Shown here: piece after piece, positions 11,097 to 19,545 of the stretch
Layout of the letters: the number at the start of each line of letters is the position of its first letter
Numbering within the stretch: the stretch's first letter is position 1
DNA from: Flavobacterium sp. KJJ
GTDB lineage: Bacteria; Bacteroidota; Bacteroidia; Flavobacteriales; Flavobacteriaceae
Direction of reading: 5' to 3'
DNA length: 64,000 bases
Assembly (NCBI RefSeq): GCF_000708595.2
Contig: NZ_JARP01000002.1
Coordinates: forward strand, 1 to 64,000
Made by a program: the position numbers and the translations under genes
Notes under the pieces: model-generated
Databases searched by the model: none
Told to the model about the DNA's origin: nothing
What the model saw: the letters and a program-made list of their open reading frames with translations, nothing else

Positions 11097-13019
11097 ATGT
11101 CCCCAAAAACATTTTTGCCAGATCAATTTTTATTTTTAAAAAAATTAAGCTTGCTTGTCTTTTTGTTTTCTTTCAAAATGGCAGGGCAGACCGCAATATT
11201 TCCTGTTACAAGAATCTATACCGACTGGAATGGATATTGGACATCGAATGCCCCGACCGGTGCGGGAAACCGACCAGATAGAGAAAACAACTTATTAGCC
11301 TTTACGTGGAATAACGTTACGTACTCAACAGGTGTTAATAATACCATACTTGATGCACACGCTATTGGCTACAGCACACAGAAATTTAGAGCTTTAAAAA
11401 TTCAGACTTTAGGTCAGAACAACAGTACTTATATTTTGCAAGGTTCAATGATAGATGAATCCGCTAGTACTGCTTCAATAAGACCGGTACTGGCTGGAAC
11501 ACTGCCGACAGGTGCTGAACTTGCTTCAAGATTAACGGATGGTATTAACGGATTAGCACTTGGAACTGGTGTTGCAAATATAAAAGCAGGTACAGCCGAA
11601 TTTAAAATCGGAACAAACAATTTAAATCTTTTAGGTATTGGCGATGGCTTTCCAGATCTAATTGTAACACAGGTAGCTGATCCAGGAGGAGCATTAGACA
11701 CATTTAAGTTTGTAGATGCTGCAGGAAATACAGTTGGAACAGAAGTTTCAATAAATTTCAACACTGTTTCTGCTGTCGGCACATATAGTCTGGATTTATT
11801 TAAAGCAGATGGAGGAGCTAATTCTTTTTCACCAGCTTCTACCAGAGATATTAGAATATTAGGTATCGAATTAAGCGAATTTAACCTAACATCTGCTAAT
11901 TCTTCGCAAGTAGATCGTTTTGTGATTAATTTTTCAGGAAGTTCAGATTGTGCTTTTATCGCTTTTAATACTAAGTCCTTAAAGATTGCAGAATTAAAAT
12001 TAATTAAAAAAGCAACCCTGTCAAACTGTGGAAAACAAGGCGATGTGATAAATTATGCTTTCGAAATAACCAATACTGGAGAAGTCCCAATAACTGATAT
12101 TCACGTAACAGATCCCATGCCGGGATTGGTAATCTCTGGAAATTCAATTGCATCACTTGCGCCTGGAGCGACTACCACATTAAGCGGAACTTATACCATT
12201 ACCTCTACAGATGTTGATGCCGGTAAAGTTGTAAATACAGCTAAAGTTACAGGAACAGATCCCTCGTTAAATACTGTTGAAGACATTGCAGGAGCAACAA
12301 CAATTTTATTAACAGCACCTACTATTGGAACTATAACAGATATTTCATGTGTAAACGCTTTTGGAAGTGTAGTTTTGAATGATTTGCCTGCAACAGGAAC
12401 TTGGACATTACAAAGAAGTCCTGATAATGTAACTGAAACTGGCACAGGAGCAACAGCAACAATTTCAAATATTCCGGTTGGCACATATACCTTTAGAGTA
12501 ACTAATAGCACTGGATGTAAATCGCCACCGACAGCAACAGTAGAAATTAAAAATCAGGCATCTACAACATGGAACGGCTCAGCATGGTCTAACGGAATTC
12601 CGACTGCAACAAAAAGTGTTGTTTTTACAGGAGCATATACATTAGCATCAGACCTAGATGCTTGTTCTTGTACCATCAATTCAAGCGGCAGTCTTAACGT
12701 TCCTTCTGGCCGTACTTTAAATATTGTTAACGCGGTAACAGTGTTGTCTGGAGGATCACTAACATTCGAAAACAGTTCAAGCTTAATGCAAACCAATACT
12801 GCATCTAATATTAATTCAGGCAATATTACTTACAAGCGCAACAGCGTAGACATTCGCCAGGCCGATTATGTATATTGGTCCACTCCAGTAAAAGCCCAGA
12901 CCCTGGGAGGAGTTTCGCCATTGACTTTGAGTGATAAATATTTAAGCTGGGAAAATACAAAATGGGTGGCCAATCCGAGTACTAGTTTAAAAAAGCACTG
13001 TCTGCCGACGATTTTATAA
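11097..13019 (+). CDS. T9SS adhesin-like protein, N-terminal part of a frameshifted gene
   Basis: The signal peptide (LLVFLFSFKMAGQ) is followed by a beta-rich region. A DUF11-like conserved-repeat domain lies at about residues 300-400 (INYAFEITNTGEVPITDIHV, then SLAPGATTTLSGTYT). The start of the shared C-terminal cassette comes after that (QADYVYWSTPVKAQ). At 12989-12994 six A residues replace the 166 bp present in the paralog at 434-599. The net loss of 160 bp shifts the frame, and translation ends after 12 out-of-frame residues at TAA 13017-13019. The product would lack the T9SS sorting domain and probably stay in the periplasm or be degraded. An assembly error at the repeat is an alternative. 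Confidence 0.75.
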   Translation: MSPKTFLPDQFLFLKKLSLLVFLFSFKMAGQTAIFPVTRIYTDWNGYWTSNAPTGAGNRPDRENNLLAFTWNNVTYSTGVNNTILDAHAIGYSTQKFRALKIQTLGQNNSTYILQGSMIDESASTASIRPVLAGTLPTGAELASRLTDGINGLALGTGVANIKAGTAEFKIGTNNLNLLGIGDGFPDLIVTQVADPGGALDTFKFVDAAGNTVGTEVSINFNTVSAVGTYSLDLFKADGGANSFSPASTRDIRILGIELSEFNLTSANSSQVDRFVINFSGSSDCAFIAFNTKSLKIAELKLIKKATLSNCGKQGDVINYAFEITNTGEVPITDIHVTDPMPGLVISGNSIASLAPGATTTLSGTYTITSTDVDAGKVVNTAKVTGTDPSLNTVEDIAGATTILLTAPTIGTITDISCVNAFGSVVLNDLPATGTWTLQRSPDNVTETGTGATATISNIPVGTYTFRVTNSTGCKSPPTATVEIKNQASTTWNGSAWSNGIPTATKSVVFTGAYTLASDLDACSCTINSSGSLNVPSGRTLNIVNAVTVLSGGSLTFENSSSLMQTNTASNINSGNITYKRNSVDIRQADYVYWSTPVKAQTLGGVSPLTLSDKYLSWENTKWVANPSTSLKKHCLPTIL

Positions 13020-13427
13020 ATGCGAATCTTTTCTTGGTGGGAACAATGTATTTCTGGACACATAATACCCCGGTAGTTCTGGGCCCAAGCTATAAATACA
13101 ATTCAGATGACTACGCCACTTACAATTTGAGCGGAGGGGCAGGAACCCAGAAAGCACCGTCAGGCGGAGCGGCTGGAACCAACATCAATGTGCCGAGCGG
13201 CTACATTGCCGCCGGACAGTCTTTCTTTATGGGAGCAAAAGCGGCCGGCAGCATAAGTTTTGCCAATTCGATGCGAAGAGCCGGCAATAATAACGGCCAG
13301 TTTTTCAAACCGGCAGGCACATCAAAAACAGCTGATCTTGAAAAAAACCGTGTATGGCTGGACATGACCAATGAGGAAGGCGCTTTCAAGCAGATCCTGG
13401 TCGGATACATTGAAGGCGCGACAAATG
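12819..13427. repeat. Right arm of the long inverted repeat
   Basis: Reverse complement of 1-769, minus the deleted 166 bp. Near-identity begins sharply at GGCAATATT (12819); upstream sequence is clearly diverged from the left copy. The arm lies about 12 kb from its partner. The match cannot be followed beyond 13427 because the partner leaves the window. Confidence 0.9.
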
Positions 13428-14017
13428 ACTATGAAGACATGTACGACGGATTAACATTTGACGGAAATAAGTACATTGATTTTTACAGCATAAACAATGC
13501 CAGCAAACTTGTGATTCAGGGGCGTGCACTGCCATTTGCAGACACAGATACAGTGCCTCTGGGATACCGCACGGCAGTTGAAGGGAACTTTACAATTTCC
13601 CTAAGCGATGCCGACGGAAAGCTGAGCACACAGGCAGTTTATCTAGAAGACAAAACAACAGGGACTCTCAGCGATCTGCGCGCTGCCAACTACACTTTTG
13701 CAACTGCAGCGGGAACTTTCCCAGACCGTTTTGTGCTTCGATACACAAACAAAACACTGGGAACCGGAGATTTTGAAAATACGGAAAACGGAATTCTGGT
13801 TTCTGTTAAGGACAAAACGGTTAAAGTGCAATCCTCAGAAGAAGCCATACAGGAAGTTGCTGTTTTTGATATTTCGGGAAAATTGCTTCTAGATAAAAAG
13901 AAGGTAGGAGCAAATGAACTTCAGGTTTCAAATTTGCAGGCTGGAAATCAGGTTTTACTTGTAAATGTAACTTTAGAAAACGGATTCAAAACTTCTAGAA
14001 AAATTATCTTTCAATAA
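13034..14017 (+). CDS. C-terminal remnant of the frameshifted T9SS adhesin (cassette plus sorting domain)
   Basis: This frame continues the cassette after the deletion: FWTHNTPVVLGPSYKY, RVWLDMTNEEGAFKQ, DYEDMYDGLTFDG, and a C-terminal sorting domain with VFDISGKLLL and a final RKIIFQ. The first possible start is TTG 13034. It has no signal peptide, so it is not expected to work alone. It is best read with 11097-13019 as one disrupted gene. It is visibly richer in G and C than the N-terminal part and is almost identical to the left gene's cassette. Confidence 0.75.
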   Translation: MVGTMYFWTHNTPVVLGPSYKYNSDDYATYNLSGGAGTQKAPSGGAAGTNINVPSGYIAAGQSFFMGAKAAGSISFANSMRRAGNNNGQFFKPAGTSKTADLEKNRVWLDMTNEEGAFKQILVGYIEGATNDYEDMYDGLTFDGNKYIDFYSINNASKLVIQGRALPFADTDTVPLGYRTAVEGNFTISLSDADGKLSTQAVYLEDKTTGTLSDLRAANYTFATAAGTFPDRFVLRYTNKTLGTGDFENTENGILVSVKDKTVKVQSSEEAIQEVAVFDISGKLLLDKKKVGANELQVSNLQAGNQVLLVNVTLENGFKTSRKIIFQ

Positions 14018-14033
14018 AATAATAAGATTTAAA

Positions 14034-14066
14034 AAAAATCCATTCTGCAAAACAGGATGGATTTTT
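14034..14066. terminator. Bidirectional terminator between convergent genes
   Basis: An AAAAATCCATTCTG / CAGGATGGATTTTT hairpin with a CAAAA loop lies between the end of the adhesin remnant and the end of the ketosynthase gene. A-runs and T-runs on the two sides suit both directions. Confidence 0.75.
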
Positions 14067-14072
14067 TGTTTA

Positions 14073-15236
14073 CTATCGTTTTTCAATCAAAATACTTACT
14101 GCGTTTCCACCAAAACCTACAGCATTTATCAAAACTTTTTTAATCGATTTTGCCTGAGTTTTTACTTTTGAAAAAGGCACTCCAATAAATGTATCATGCT
14201 GCATCATTAAAAGTGCTAATTCTAAGCTCAACATTCCAGATGCGCCAAAGGTATGCCCGACTTTCCATTTGTTCGTTGTCAATAACGGCAATTTAGATCC
14301 AAAAACTTTTTCTACAGCGCGCAATTCTGTCAAATCACCTTTTATTGTTCCTGGTGCGTGCATGACGATTACATCAATATCTAATTTTTCGTCTTTTAAA
14401 GCCATTTTCATGGATTTCTGAAAACAGTCCGCCTCTGCAGAAATAGAAATATTATGCTCTAGGATTTCGGTTGCATAACCAACACCAGTAACATAAGCGA
14501 TTGCATTGTCTTTTTCTCCTGCTTCTAAACAGCAAACCGCTGCGCCTTCACCCAAAATCATGGTGTTTTGGGTTTTCTCAAAATCAAAAGCGAGATTTGG
14601 CCAAGCTTGTTCATCTTGATTAATTTTTGAATATATTTTGAGCGCACGCATCTGGGCAATTGTAAAATCAGTCAAAGGCGCTTCGCTCCCTCCTACTAAA
14701 AACTTATCTGCCATTCCTGATTGCAGCCAGGCAATTCCATTTAAAACTGCATGAAGTGCTGTCGAACAAGTTATAGAATGCGATATTTCTGGACCATCAT
14801 TTTGTAAATCATGTGCAACCCAAGAGGAGATATTTCCTAAAGTAGTTGTTGGAGAAGCCAAAGTCCGTGCTTTTCCCGTATCTATATATTCTTTGTAATG
14901 CTTTTCGAATAAATCTGTAGCACCACGTGAAGAACCAATATTGATTCCAAAAACAGCCTTTGAATTCCAGCCTGCCTCTTCGATAGCTTTTCGTGAAACT
15001 GCTAATGCAAATAAAACCGAATCATCTAAAAACTTATATTTAGAATCTGATTCCCGAATTGCTTTAATAAGTTCCTTTGATGCAACATCAAGAACAGCAA
15101 CAGAAGTCTCTTGCTGATCTATAAATTGTTTGGAAAAGCAATGTTGGCCATCAAGATATTTTTTCCAAACTTCATCAGTATTATTTCCTAGAGAAGAAAT
15201 GGAAGAGAAAGCTGTTATGGAGATTTTTGTTTTCAA
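14073..15236 (-). CDS. Beta-ketoacyl-ACP synthase (KAS II type) beside bioA
   Basis: 387 residues of the FabF-like thiolase fold. The catalytic triad is visible: Cys157 in SITCSTALHAV, His293 in MHAPGTIKGD, and His328 in KWKVGHTFGASG. Such enzymes condense acyl-ACP with malonyl-ACP in the cytoplasm. It lies 138 bp downstream of bioA on the same strand, which suggests a link to pimeloyl-chain assembly for biotin. It is not the KAS III type of BioZ. A role in another lipid or polyketide pathway is equally possible from sequence alone. Confidence 0.75.
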   Translation of the reverse strand: MKTKISITAFSSISSLGNNTDEVWKKYLDGQHCFSKQFIDQQETSVAVLDVASKELIKAIRESDSKYKFLDDSVLFALAVSRKAIEEAGWNSKAVFGINIGSSRGATDLFEKHYKEYIDTGKARTLASPTTTLGNISSWVAHDLQNDGPEISHSITCSTALHAVLNGIAWLQSGMADKFLVGGSEAPLTDFTIAQMRALKIYSKINQDEQAWPNLAFDFEKTQNTMILGEGAAVCCLEAGEKDNAIAYVTGVGYATEILEHNISISAEADCFQKSMKMALKDEKLDIDVIVMHAPGTIKGDLTELRAVEKVFGSKLPLLTTNKWKVGHTFGASGMLSLELALLMMQHDTFIGVPFSKVKTQAKSIKKVLINAVGFGGNAVSILIEKR

Positions 15237-15291
15237 TGTTACTGATTTTTAAACGTGCAAGTTCGCGAAAAATTAGAACTTTATTATAACC

Positions 15292-15363
15292 ATATAAGAG
15301 ATATAAGCAAATGTAATAGACCAACTAGACCAAACTTTTTTATTGAATTTATATCTCTTATAT
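15292..15363. repeat. 14-bp perfect inverted repeat between the ketosynthase gene and bioA
   Basis: ATATAAGAGATATA (15292-15305) is matched by TATATCTCTTATAT (15350-15363) across a 44-nt spacer. It lies wholly in the gap between the two genes. It has no T-run, so it is not an obvious terminator. It does not resemble the known BirA operator consensus. It may be an RNA hairpin or an operator. Confidence 0.6.
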
Positions 15364-15374
15364 TATTGAAAAAC

Positions 15375-16646
15375 CTATACCATTTCAATCGCTTCTTCAA
15401 TAGTTTTATATACTTTTTGAAGTTGTTCATCGGTTATAATATAAGGTGGCAAAATGTAAACAATGTTGCCAACTGGTCTCAAAATTACTCCATTTTGGAT
15501 AAAGAAATTATAGAGTTTTGTGCGCATTGAGCCGTAGTAACTTTCTTCAGAATTTGATTTGATTTCGACGGCAAAAATAACGCCTAAGGTTCTGGCTGTA
15601 ATTACTTTTGAATGATTTTCAATTTTCTTTTGAAAATCTAAATGACTCGCATTAATTCTTTTGATGTTCTGCTGCATTTCCGATGTTTGCAATAAATCTA
15701 TACTTGCCAAAGCCGCTGCACAACCAGTTGGATTCGCCGTGAAGGTGTGCCCATGAAACAAAGCTTTATTAATATCATCATCAAAAAAAGCATCAAAAAT
15801 GTCTTTAGTAAAAGTTGTAATTGCCATAGGTATTGTTCCTCCAGTCAAAGCTTTCGACAAACAAATCATATCTGCTTCTTCAGAAACATAATCCATTGCA
15901 AATGTTTTTCCTGTTTTCCCAAAACCGGTCATGACTTCATCGGCAATAGTTAAAACTTGGTTTTCTTTACAAATCCTAATTAGTTTTGCTAATGCTTCTG
16001 GCTCGTACATTACCATTCCGGCTGCACCCTGAACCAAAGGTTCGAAAATAAATCCGGCACAATTATGATTTTGAATTGCATTTTTTAAAGCATCAAAACT
16101 AATTTGTTCTTTTCCTTTTACTGGAACAGGAATCCGAACAACATCAATAAACATTCCTTGAAAAGCTTGGGTATAAAATGAAATGCCGCTTGCCGCCATT
16201 GCTGCAAAAGTATCTCCGTGAAAAGCATTTTCAAAAGCAATTATCGTGGTTCGTTTTTCATTTTTATTAAAGAAATATTGCAAAGCTACTTTAATAGCTA
16301 CTTCAACTGCTGTCGAACCATTATCAGAAAAGAAGATTTTCTCTTGGTTTTTAGGCAAAATTTCCATGAGTTTTTCTGCAACTTTTATCGCGGGTTCATG
16401 TGTAAAACCTCCAAACAAAACATGTTCTAAAGTGGTCAGCTGTTTATAGATCGAATCAGCAATAAATTTATTACTATGCCCAAACGGATTTACCCACCAA
16501 GAGGCAATCGCATCGATATATACTTTATTATTTTCATCCCACAGCAACGCGCCTTCACCTCTCGATATTACAATTGGCGTTTGAGAAGTTTTGTGCTGTG
16601 TATACGGATGCCAAAGATATTGGCTGTCTTTTTCAGATAAAGTCAT
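15375..16646 (-). CDS. bioA: Adenosylmethionine-8-amino-7-oxononanoate aminotransferase BioA
   Basis: 423 residues of a class III PLP aminotransferase that makes 7,8-diaminopelargonate from KAPA with S-adenosylmethionine as amino donor, the third step of biotin ring assembly. Signatures: WHPYTQ near the N-terminus, SDNGSTAVEVA, NAFHGDT, ADEVMTGFGKTG (Asp236), the PLP lysine in LSKALTGG (Lys265), GHTFTANP, and RPVGNIVYILPPY at the C-terminus. The start gives the usual family N-terminus. A TATCTTTG -7-like element reads leftward at 16710-16703, 57 bp upstream of the ATG, so bioA may also have its own promoter. Confidence 0.95.
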   Translation of the reverse strand: MTLSEKDSQYLWHPYTQHKTSQTPIVISRGEGALLWDENNKVYIDAIASWWVNPFGHSNKFIADSIYKQLTTLEHVLFGGFTHEPAIKVAEKLMEILPKNQEKIFFSDNGSTAVEVAIKVALQYFFNKNEKRTTIIAFENAFHGDTFAAMAASGISFYTQAFQGMFIDVVRIPVPVKGKEQISFDALKNAIQNHNCAGFIFEPLVQGAAGMVMYEPEALAKLIRICKENQVLTIADEVMTGFGKTGKTFAMDYVSEEADMICLSKALTGGTIPMAITTFTKDIFDAFFDDDINKALFHGHTFTANPTGCAAALASIDLLQTSEMQQNIKRINASHLDFQKKIENHSKVITARTLGVIFAVEIKSNSEESYYGSMRTKLYNFFIQNGVILRPVGNIVYILPPYIITDEQLQKVYKTIEEAIEMV

Positions 16647-16745
16647 TTTTTAGGATATAGAAAACAGAGTATAGAGCAAAGACTAAACCACTGTAGTTTT
16701 GACAAAGATAGAAAAGTCTGTTTTCTTTATTCTATATTCTTTGCT

Positions 16746-17363
16746 CTATAAATTAACAAGGTTTTGTCGGAACAAATCGGCGTATTCTTTAATTACATTT
16801 TGATCGAAGTACGGTTCTTCGTCAATTCTTCCAATGCATTTTATTCCTGTTTTATTCAAGATTAAACTTTCAGTCGGTTTGTTTTCGCTGCCGCTGAAGA
16901 TAATTCCGGAAACTTGCAGACCTCGATTCTGAATTGCTTCAACTGTCAATAAAGTATGATTAATGCTGCCAAGATAATGTCTTGAAACAACAATAATTTT
17001 ATAATCCGGTTTAATCAAATCAATAATAGTTTCTTTTTCGTTCAACGGAACAAAAATCCCTCCAGCTCCTTCAATAACTAAATTATTATCTGTTTCTGGT
17101 TCTTGAATTTGACTGACATCAATTGTAATCCCATCAATTTCCGCTGCCCAATGCGGACTCGCTGGCGTATTTAACTGATAAGCATTTTCAAAAATTTTAG
17201 ATTTTTGATTGGAGATTTTAGATTTGATTTTATGACTGTCAGAATTGCCTAAATCACCAGCCTGAATAGGTTTCCAATAGTCAGCTTCTAAAGCTTCAAC
17301 CACAATTGCAGCAACTATGGTTTTACCAACATCGGTAGAAATTCCTGTTATAAATATTTTCAT
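16746..17363 (-). CDS. bioD: Dethiobiotin synthetase BioD
   Basis: 205 residues. ATP-dependent carboxylation of diaminopelargonate to dethiobiotin, in the cytoplasm. The P-loop GISTDVGKT is at residues 7-15, with KPIQAG after the first domain strand, TPASPHWAAE, and EGAGGIFVPL near residue 100. It precedes bioA with a 99-bp gap and probably shares its transcript. Residues 43-60 form a short Lys/Ser-rich insertion (KIKSKISNQKSK). Confidence 0.93.
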   Translation of the reverse strand: MKIFITGISTDVGKTIVAAIVVEALEADYWKPIQAGDLGNSDSHKIKSKISNQKSKIFENAYQLNTPASPHWAAEIDGITIDVSQIQEPETDNNLVIEGAGGIFVPLNEKETIIDLIKPDYKIIVVSRHYLGSINHTLLTVEAIQNRGLQVSGIIFSGSENKPTESLILNKTGIKCIGRIDEEPYFDQNVIKEYADLFRQNLVNL

Positions 17364-17364
17364 G

Positions 17365-17460
17365 ATTTTGTTACGCAGAGATTCACAAAGCTACACAAAG
17401 AATAAATAATTTTGGGAATCTCTGCATTTTCCCTGTGAGTCTCTGTGTAATATTCTCTGC
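17365..17460. repeat. Imperfect palindromic intergenic repeat (CAGAG/CACAAAG family)
   Basis: TTACGCAGAGATTCACAAAG on the left is mirrored by GAGTCTCTGTGTAAT and TCTCTGC on the right. The same words recur in the gaps at 19832-19925, 57190-57292 and 60706-60831. Confidence 0.55.
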
Positions 17461-17480
17461 AAAATACCAATAAAAAAGAA

Positions 17481-17501
17481 ACCCATCATTACAATGGGTT
17501 C
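17481..17501 (-). terminator. Terminator after the ECF sigma/membrane protein pair
   Basis: AACCCAT / ATGGGTT stem just past the stop at 17511. Read leftward it is followed by TCTTTTTTAT. Confidence 0.65.
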
Positions 17502-17510
17502 TGTTTTTGT

Positions 17511-18125
17511 TTATTCTTCTTTTAATTCGTCGATCACTTTTTTGATTTCTTTGGCGTATTTACCGTAAAATTTTTGAACCCACCATTCCAGCATAATTCC
17601 CATAAAAAGCATAGTAAAAATAACTACTGAGGCCAATACTGCTAATTGATAATTTGTAATTTCATTTGACAAAAAACCGGGAATTTTAGATAATTGAAAA
17701 TAAAAAAGGCCGATCAAATATAAAATTAAAAAAGGTGTCAAGGCAAATCCAAAAGTTTTATACAATTCCATATTAAGTCTTATGTCAAAATAAGTTTCAT
17801 ACAAACTGTCTTTCGTTTTTAATTCTATCGAGCCTAATCTCTTATAAAATAAATATAGTTTTATCAAATAATAAAGGCTTACGGCAGTAAAAAGGCTATA
17901 AAGCAGATAAAACAAAACGATTCCTTTTTGCGGAAAATTGCATAATATGGGAATAAATCCTATAAAAACAATTGAAAGTATTTGATAAATAAATTCGTTT
18001 TTTAAATTCTTTTTGATTTTATCCAGTGGCGTATTTGCCGATTGTATTTTTTCTAAATTATTTGGAAGAACGACATTTTCTGTCTTTTCGTTATTCCATG
18101 CATTTTGTATATCGTTAAAATCCAT
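17511..18125 (-). CDS. Membrane protein coupled to an ECF sigma factor
   Basis: 204 residues. About 70 cytoplasmic residues (MDFNDIQNAWNN...) precede four hydrophobic segments in two hairpins (about 48-65, 69-93, 124-143, 158-180), and a charged tail follows (KEIKKVIDELKEE). It has no recognisable anti-sigma zinc motif. Its start overlaps the end of the sigma factor gene by 11 bp, so the two are translationally coupled. An anti-sigma or sensor role is inferred only from this coupling. Confidence 0.7.
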   Translation of the reverse strand: MDFNDIQNAWNNEKTENVVLPNNLEKIQSANTPLDKIKKNLKNEFIYQILSIVFIGFIPILCNFPQKGIVLFYLLYSLFTAVSLYYLIKLYLFYKRLGSIELKTKDSLYETYFDIRLNMELYKTFGFALTPFLILYLIGLFYFQLSKIPGFLSNEITNYQLAVLASVVIFTMLFMGIMLEWWVQKFYGKYAKEIKKVIDELKEE

Positions 18126-18618
18126 ATCCTTGATTTTTAATTATTTCTTTTAATTTTTCTTTTGCTCTGTTCAGTTTTACGCGGGCATTCCCCTCAGAAA
18201 TTCCAAGATTTTCTCCAATTTCTTTATGCGAGAAACCTTCTAACTGATAGAAAATAATGGCTTTGTCAATTTTTTCAAGTTTCTGAACTGCTTTATAAAA
18301 ATGATCAAGCTGACTTTCTTTTATATGCGAATCGCCTTCTTCGTCTTTAATATTTTCAGAAGCAATTTCATACTTATCTACTTTTCGCTTTTCTTTTCTA
18401 AGAAAAACAATTGCTGTATTTACTGCGACGCGATACATCCAAGTCGAAAACTGACTTTCATTTCTAAAAGTGTCGTACGATTTCCAGAGCTGACAAACAA
18501 TTTCTTGAAAAAGATCTTGCTGATCATCAAAATTATCCATGTACATTTTAGAAACCTTGTACAAAATTCCTTTGTGACTTTCTATCCGTTTTAAAAACTC
18601 TTGTTCTTTCTCTTTCAA
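18115..18618 (-). CDS. RNA polymerase ECF-type sigma factor
   Basis: 167 residues of the sigma-70 ECF class. Region 2 is at residues 30-75 (DQQDLFQEIVCQLWKSYDTF, then FSTWMYRVAVNTA). Region 4 helix-turn-helix is at about 128-160 (GFSHKEIGENLGISEGNARV, KLNRAKEKLK). It directs RNA polymerase to a specific promoter set; targets are not visible. The TraB-like gene lies 7 bp upstream and the membrane partner overlaps downstream, giving a likely three-gene unit. Confidence 0.92.
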   Translation of the reverse strand: MKEKEQEFLKRIESHKGILYKVSKMYMDNFDDQQDLFQEIVCQLWKSYDTFRNESQFSTWMYRVAVNTAIVFLRKEKRKVDKYEIASENIKDEEGDSHIKESQLDHFYKAVQKLEKIDKAIIFYQLEGFSHKEIGENLGISEGNARVKLNRAKEKLKEIIKNQGYGF

Positions 18619-18625
18619 AACTTTT

Positions 18626-19489
18626 CTAGTTCATTACCGGTTTTACATTATATCCTGCTTTTCTTAACAAATTAATCACTCCAAATTCGCCTCCTAAATG
18701 TGCCGCTCCAAAAGCAAAAAACACAGATTCTTTTTTCATTAATATTGGCATTTGATTAATCCAATTGCTGTTTCTGTCATCTAAAATTGTTTTTCTGGTT
18801 TTTTCACTTGCAAATCTTTCATCCGTACTAAATTCATGCAATTCATCAATGTTCTCCATTTTATAAGCCGTTACTAATTTAGCCGTTTCTTCTGGAGTTG
18901 ATTCACTTAACATGGCAATCATTTCGTTATTTGAATAAGCATTTTCAAGTATTGCAAACTGAGATTTAACCGTTTCAAGTCCGCCTATTTCAATATTTCT
19001 TTTTTTGGCCTGATCAATAAATTCCATTTCATAAAGTTTTATATCTGTACAGCCAAAAGATTTCATTGAGATTAAACTCATTACTGTCATTAAGCTAAAA
19101 GCATCTACTTGTTGCACCGTCATTCCAGTTGTCTTTTTTAAAATCTCATCTAATTTAGACAATTGTTCTGGACTTAACTTTTTGCTTAATGGTTCTTTTC
19201 CCATAGCCAGTTTTTGCATCTCTGTCATCTCTTTCGGATCAGCAAAATTGATTTCTAGCACTAATTTATTTGATGCTTCGAATGCTTTTTTTGTTTTTTC
19301 AGTAAGAAAATAATCTCCTCCACAAATCATATGAATGGTTCCATACAGATAAGAAGGTTTCGATAATCCGTTTCCTGATACTTCCCACAAAAGAGAATTT
19401 TCAAGTTTTGTAACTGTTGTCTGTGCTTGAGTTGCTCCACTAAAAATAATGGCGATTGCCACTACTGCTGCTTTAAATAAATTTTTCAT
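18626..19489 (-). CDS. TraB/GumN family protein, exported
   Basis: About 287 residues from the ATG at 19487-19489, which begins a standard signal peptide (MKNLFKAAVVAIAIIFSGATQAQ). A longer in-frame start at 19603 adds a Cys-rich non-signal stretch and is unlikely. Family motifs are YLYGTIHM near the N-terminus and AFGAAHLGGEFG near the C-terminus; their His residues are typical of the TraB/GumN (Tiki-like) metalloprotease superfamily. It probably acts in the periplasm. It lies 7 bp before the sigma factor gene. Confidence 0.85.
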   Translation of the reverse strand: MKNLFKAAVVAIAIIFSGATQAQTTVTKLENSLLWEVSGNGLSKPSYLYGTIHMICGGDYFLTEKTKKAFEASNKLVLEINFADPKEMTEMQKLAMGKEPLSKKLSPEQLSKLDEILKKTTGMTVQQVDAFSLMTVMSLISMKSFGCTDIKLYEMEFIDQAKKRNIEIGGLETVKSQFAILENAYSNNEMIAMLSESTPEETAKLVTAYKMENIDELHEFSTDERFASEKTRKTILDDRNSNWINQMPILMKKESVFFAFGAAHLGGEFGVINLLRKAGYNVKPVMN

Positions 19490-19545
19490 TTTGATTGATT
19501 TTAAGTTGATTATTGATTGATGATTTTGATGATTGAAACTCCAAA

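Noticed and set aside
1..13427. A site-specific invertase (shufflon-like) system
   Set aside because: No recombinase gene or short crossover sites seen; the arms are long homologous coding repeats, which fit general recombination better.
15237..15374. Biotin riboswitch or BirA operator near bioA
   Set aside because: The inverted repeat does not match the known BirA consensus, and no biotin riboswitch class is established.
16659..16750. Repeated words AGAAAACAGA and ATAGAGCAAAGA with their complements between bioA and bioD
   Set aside because: The pairs cross rather than nest, so they do not form one hairpin; probably degenerate repeat sequence.
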